Assembly: GCA_030446505.1 (NCBI GenBank)
Contig: JAUJND010000016.1
Span: forward strand, 1-62,382
Length of the DNA stretch: 62,382 nucleotides
Direction: 5' to 3'
Origin: Chroococcidiopsidaceae cyanobacterium YX2bin18
Lineage (GTDB): Bacteria; Cyanobacteriota; Cyanobacteriia; Cyanobacteriales; Chroococcidiopsidaceae
The position numbers and the translations under genes were made by a program. The first letter of the stretch is position 1; every line of letters starts with the position of its first letter. Under the pieces are notes generated by a model. The model made no database searches and was not told the DNA's origin. It saw only the letters and a list, made by a program, of their open reading frames with translations. Below are positions 58,633 to 62,382 of the stretch, one piece after another.

Positions 58633-59709
58633 ATGCAATCATCTGTAATTCCAGACCAATCTCAAGTAATGGATGCCCCGAAACACGGCTTACCAGTCAC
58701 GATTATTACGGGTTTTCTTGGTAGTGGTAAAACTACCTTACTTAATCACATTCTTAGCAACCAAGAGGGTGTGAAGACCGCTGTTTTAGTAAATGAATTT
58801 GGCGAAATTGGCATCGACAATGAGCTAATTGTCACTACTGGCGATGACATGGTGGAGCTAAATAATGGTTGTATTTGCTGCACGATTAATAACGATTTGG
58901 TAGAGGCGGTTTACAAAGTTTTAGAACGCCAAGAAAAACTAGATTATCTAGTAGTGGAGACAACTGGGCTTGCCGATCCGCTGCCTGTGGCTTTGACGTT
59001 TTTGGGTACTGAATTACGGGACTTAACCCGCCTAGATTCAATTGTCACGGTAGTAGATGCGGCAAATTACAGCCTGGATTTATTTAACTCGCAAGCGGCA
59101 CATAGCCAAATTCAATATGGTGACATCATTCTGCTCAACAAAGCGGATTTAGTTGATGAAGCCGATTTGGATCTATTGGAAGTTAAGATTCGGGAAGTTA
59201 AAGAAGGAGCAAGAATTCTCCGCACCACGCGATCGCAAGTGGCAATTCCCTTAATTCTGAGTGTGGGTCTATTTGAGACTGACAAATATTTTGATGAACA
59301 CTCAAACCATGATCACAATAACAATCATGACCACGATCACCACGATCACGACCATGACCATCATGACCACGAGCATCACTCCCATCACCTAGACAATGAT
59401 GGGTTCACATCGCTGTCCTTTCAAAGTAATCAGCCGTTGTCTATTAGGAAATTTCAGGATTTCTTAGATAACCAGTTACCCCCTAGTGTCTTCCGGGCGA
59501 AAGGGATTATGTGGTTTGAGGAAAGTCCCAGGCGGCATATCTTCCACTTGTGCGGCAAGCGCTTCAGTATTGATGATGATGAGTGGAAAGGTGAGCGGAA
59601 AAATCAGCTAGTACTGATTGGGCAGGATCTAGATCATGAAACTTTGCGAACTCAGCTGCAAAACTGCGTTTGTATCTCTTCCACTCGCGGTAAAGGCTTT
59701 GGGAAATAG
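58633..59709 (+). CDS. CobW/COG0523 GTPase metallochaperone with His-rich loop
   Basis: 358 residues. G3E GTPase: Walker A TGFLGSGKTTLLNHIL near 27, the metal-binding CxCC motif NGCICCTINNDL near 80, Walker B-like LVVETTGLADPLP and NKADL near 168. The C-terminal CobW_C domain has RAKGIMWFEESPRRHIFHLC. Between the halves is a roughly 28-residue His/Asp run (HDHDHHDHDHDHHDHEHHSH region, residues about 222-250). These proteins deliver zinc or cobalt to client proteins at the expense of GTP. The His run suggests zinc storage or delivery. Intact. Confidence 0.9.
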   Translation: MQSSVIPDQSQVMDAPKHGLPVTIITGFLGSGKTTLLNHILSNQEGVKTAVLVNEFGEIGIDNELIVTTGDDMVELNNGCICCTINNDLVEAVYKVLERQEKLDYLVVETTGLADPLPVALTFLGTELRDLTRLDSIVTVVDAANYSLDLFNSQAAHSQIQYGDIILLNKADLVDEADLDLLEVKIREVKEGARILRTTRSQVAIPLILSVGLFETDKYFDEHSNHDHNNNHDHDHHDHDHDHHDHEHHSHHLDNDGFTSLSFQSNQPLSIRKFQDFLDNQLPPSVFRAKGIMWFEESPRRHIFHLCGKRFSIDDDEWKGERKNQLVLIGQDLDHETLRTQLQNCVCISSTRGKGFGK

Positions 59710-59752
59710 CTTTTCCCTCAAGCGGCTCTGTAGCTGACAAAATTAGGGAAGG

Positions 59753-59780
59753 CGCTCTATATGCGATCGCATATAGAGCG
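59753..59780. repeat. Perfect 28-bp palindrome centred on a HIP1 octamer
   Basis: CGCTCTATATGCGA followed by its exact reverse complement, with no spacer; the central ten bases are TGCGATCGCA. Located 43 bases after the CobW gene stop. Cruciform or hairpin formation is possible; a Rho-independent tail is absent. Confidence 0.85.
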
Positions 59781-60155
59781 TGTAGAAGTCTTTGAAGGTG
59801 CGAAACCTGCCGTAAAAGGCGATCGTAATTGTGCTACTACGTTCTCTATTAAGTGCAGGAAGTTGTGGTTAGTGCTGCCAATAGTACTTCAACTGTTGGC
59901 AGAAGTTATATATGCCGCAGAAGCTCTACGTAGTAATGTCCAAGTGTGATCCGCTCAAGTTGATTTAACCTCTTGCAGGAATCAAATTATGCCTTGAGAC
60001 TAGAACTGTGGTGACTATACACAAAAGCCTACCTCGGCAGCCTCTTAACCTGATCGCGAATTTTATTCACCAGGTATTGATTGAAACCTTAGTTTTTTAA
60101 ATCCAGTCTCAGTTTTTCTTATACCTTTTTCTAGTTTGTCGGACTGACGTTAACT
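59781..60155. other. Intergenic region
   Basis: About 375 bases with only a weak 62-codon frame (starting in the palindrome) that shows no family features. No promoter or RNA is recognisable beyond that. Confidence 0.35.
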
Positions 60156-60395
60156 ATGACACAAAAACCTACTAGTCCTTGGAGCTATAAGCCTTGGTGG
60201 TGCCAGCCTTGGTCTATTTTGTTAACAGGTGTGACCCTAATTTGTTGTAGTTGGCTACTATTTAAGATCCTTTGGCTCACAATTCTCATTTCCCTCCCTG
60301 TATTGACATGGATGGGGTTTTTCTTGTTAATCTGGCCCCAACTTATGATCCGCAGTGGAGTTTTAGAGTCTTACCAAGAATCAGTAGGGGACTAG
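60156..60395 (+). CDS. Small membrane protein, DUF6737-like
   Basis: 79 residues: SPWSYKPWWCQPWSILLTGV at the start, then two hydrophobic segments (VTLICCSWLLFKILWLTILI and LPVLTWMGFFLLIWPQLMI) and a short polar end. The YKPWWCQPWSI motif occurs in a conserved cyanobacterial family that I recall as DUF6737. Function unknown. Intact and of the expected length. Confidence 0.6.
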   Translation: MTQKPTSPWSYKPWWCQPWSILLTGVTLICCSWLLFKILWLTILISLPVLTWMGFFLLIWPQLMIRSGVLESYQESVGD

Positions 60396-60408
60396 GTGTA
60401 ATATTCTA

Positions 60409-60434
60409 GAAAGTAATCGTGAATGCTTACTTTC
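60409..60434. repeat. Inverted repeat abutting the tRNA fragment
   Basis: GAAAGTAA and TTACTTTC, perfect 8-bp arms, ten bases apart, ending exactly where tRNA-like sequence begins. Could be the terminator of the small membrane gene or the end of an inserted element. Confidence 0.5.
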
Positions 60435-60479
60435 CGGCTTTTAACCGACTAGTTCCGGGTTCGAATCCCGGCCGACCCA
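60434..60479 (+). tRNA. 3' half of a tRNA-Lys(TTT), truncated
   Basis: Anticodon loop CTTTTAA with CCGAC beyond it, a perfect T arm (CCGGG, TTCGAAT, CCCGG), and an acceptor 3' strand CCGACCC plus discriminator A, as in tRNA-Lys(TTT). The matching 5' half is missing: no GGGTCGG acceptor strand or D arm lies upstream, and the 5' side of the anticodon stem matches only in CGG. No CCA is encoded. So this is a fragment, not a working tRNA gene. Confidence 0.7.
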
Positions 60480-60500
60480 TAAAAAAATATGATTCATGTT

Positions 60501-62382
60501 CTACTTAGATTGGATTTCGGCATTTAAAGCTTTATTGACGCGATCGCGGGTTTCTTCTAAGTGCGCTTGAGTGTAGTCATCTAGCTTGCCAGCATTGGAG
60601 AGCGTTTTATTAAGCTTTTCCCGTAGTTGACGCAAATTGTACCAGGCAAGGGTGCGAGCATCTTCCGGCACCTCTGTAGTCCGTAACACCATACTTGTCA
60701 TCATTTTTAGATGTTGGCGCTGTAAAGCCCGACGCAGACTAGAGATTTGCAGCGTGTCATTTGGTTGCACCACTTCAGTCCAGATACCATTTTGCAAAGT
60801 ATCAAACAGTTCCGGCAGCATCAGCGCTTGTCCCGTTTTGCTCTTAAGTTCAATGTCACGCAAACGAGTTAGGCGATCGCCCGACAATAACTCTTGCAAC
60901 ACCAAGCTCTGTATCATATATATACTGTCGTGAATCGGATAGTCGAGACGAGCCATCGTCACCTGATTGCCGCGATGCATCCAGCGCGAAGGTGCCAGCT
61001 TATTTAGCAGTTCTGGCGGGAAGTTGAAAGCATCAGCAGCAAAGATATACTTTTGTAGCGTCGCCAACGCTTGCCGTTGCTTTTCTACAGGCACTGGTTC
61101 AAATGGCAGTTTCCCACTACTTGAACCAGCATGGTTGCGGTTAAACGACTGCCCACCAATGTATTTAGTAATGAAATAGGTATGCCGTAGATAGTGTAAA
61201 AATACCTTATCAAACAGTTCGCTTAACTTACTGTAACTCTCACCCGTAGCTGGGTAACGTTTGTTAAGACGCTCCCACATAACGCGGGCATTGTCGAGTT
61301 GCGATCGCGAGTAGCGCAATACATCACTGCTGTTGTCCCAAGCATTGACATCTGGGTCAACATCAAACATATCCTCATCGGTTGCATAAGCTAACTTAGG
61401 TTTAGCAGAAAGCTGGGCAATCTGCTCCAAAAACCGCCGTTCAGCTAGAGGATGCGCTGCCTCAATTGGAGTGTAGCCGTATTGAATCGCCCATTTATCG
61501 TAAACACCAACAACAGTTGGAAAGTAGTCTCCCTGCTTCACGTTTTGCGGAGCAAGATTTGGGGGAACGTAGTCCATAACTGAGGTTGTCAAACCTTTAA
61601 CGCGGGTGATGTCGGTATTGTTCAACTCCTCAGGCAATAACCCAGTACTGCCCCGAAAATTGTGGCGCAAACCCAGAGTATGTCCCACTTCATGAGCGAT
61701 GATCAGGCGCAAATATTGATGGATATAGTTCTGCATCTGGCTACTGCTGGGCATGATGTTTTGAAATGACAATGCCAACGAGCCAAGGGCGAACTGATTT
61801 GCCGCTTCCATCCCATAGCAGAGATCGTACTCTATTGCCTGGGAGGGCAATTCTAGTTGAGGCAATATGTCTTTTCCTGGTACGTCCTGCTTACCCAAGC
61901 CGCTGGTGCAGAGATTGGGATTATTCATCAATTGGGAGAATGTCAACTGTGATTGGTTTGGTTGTACAAGACTGCGATACTCTTGCTTGAGTCCACGTAA
62001 GAAGCTAGCATCTACAATAATGTCGGCATCCAAGATTTCCCCGTTTAAAGGATTAACCCGTGTCGGACCCAGGGCAAAAAATCCATCAACAGTATTGATC
62101 CACCGAATCGTGTTGTAGCGTACATCAGCTGGGCCCCATTTAGCATCATTGGGCATCTGCCGCACTTCAATAGCATTCTTAAATCCTGCCTTTTCAAAGG
62201 CAAGATTCCACATTAAAACACCTTCTTTAATAGCGTCACGGTACTCCAGTGGCACTGCATTCTCGATCCAGAACACAAAAGGTTTATTAGGTGGAGAAAG
62301 AGGTGCAACAGGAATTTGTTTTTATAAATGCAAAAAAATGACATATCGAACAAACGAATCATAGCATCGATATAGAGGACCT
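60501..62382 (-). CDS. Zinc-dependent metalloprotease (DUF4953/DUF5117 type), 5' end beyond the window
   Basis: The open frame gives 591 residues from 62276 and lacks the N-terminal part. Motif HEVGHTLGLRHNF near residue 194 is the extended HExxHxxGxxH zinc site, with a downstream Met-turn-like SVMDYVPP. Start of the piece (VFWIENAVPLEYRDAIKEGV, then MWNLAFEKAGFKNAIEVRQ) is the family's pre-catalytic region; the C-terminal half is the alpha-helical DUF4953-like domain. Upstream, the same frame reads RYVI-x-x-HL, a TAA at 62322-62324, then KQIPVAPLSPPNKPF, so the conserved RYVIRWHLEK stretch runs on past an in-frame stop. The gene therefore continues off the right edge. Extracellular or periplasmic protease is likely. 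Confidence 0.85.

Noticed and set aside
60156..60480. Full-length tRNA gene
   Set aside because: The 5' acceptor strand and D arm are missing, so only a 3' fragment is claimed.

Overview
The window is chromosomal DNA of a cyanobacterium. Evidence: many GCGATCGC (HIP1) octamers, and typical cyanobacterial genes, namely magnesium chelatase ChlH, phycobilisome-degradation protein NblA, a DesA-type desaturase, a DevBCA-type exporter, a PatD-like protein and a bifunctional Rsh. Genus cannot be fixed from the sequence; a filamentous or Chroococcidiopsis-like lineage is a guess from PatD, NblA and DevBCA.

Layout. 0-5 kb: RTX-repeat protein, a STAND ATPase cut off just before its P-loop, and the (p)ppGpp enzyme. 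5-13.6 kb: PatD-like gene, peptide ABC ATPase, acetyltransferase, desaturase, methyltransferase, PBP4-type peptidase, a two-repeat membrane-anchored protein and a broken lipoprotein-like gene. 13.8-19.9 kb: histidine-kinase relic, acetolactate synthase with a C-terminal zinc ribbon, MFS transporter, hydrolase, ferrochelatase-like protein with a His tail. 20.3-21.6 kb: solo TnpB element of the IS200/IS605 group. 21.6-32.1 kb: FMN reductase, FtsH, M23 peptidase, LpxB-like protein, ChlH. 32.1-34.3 kb: accessory stretch with a Uma2-type gene, DUF433/DUF5615 relics and an intact hicAB pair. 34.3-39.0 kb: PRC-barrel gene and smc. 39-46 kb: small damaged genes, then putA. 46-51.7 kb: nblA, acetyltransferase, GT39-TPR gene, larC, Sua5/YciO. 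51.7-57 kb: AT-rich PD-(D/E)XK-like gene, then a TetR-DevBCA cassette bracketed by two copies of the cysS 3' end. 57-62.4 kb: cysS, a CobW GTPase, a tRNA-Lys 3' fragment, and a metalloprotease running off the right edge.

A dominant feature is the number of single-base indels and a few in-frame stops. At least twenty loci are affected, including smc, cysS and ilvB, which a free-living cell needs. Most are 1-base changes, many in short homopolymers, and they cluster (about 37.4-38.3, 41.9-42.3, 47.4-49.6 kb), while long genes such as chlH, rsh and ftsH are clean. Indel errors in the read set explain this better than wholesale pseudogenisation, though a few loci (kinase relic, DUF433/DUF5615, truncated STAND, tRNA fragment) look truly decayed. 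Frameshifted loci are given below with their reconstructed extents.

The most interesting structures are the 69-bp cysS-end direct repeat around the TetR-DevBCA cassette (a possible integration scar), octamer tandem repeats placed inside the smc and putA coding regions, the solo TnpB with its presumed guide region, and several strong palindromes, two of them built on HIP1 octamers.
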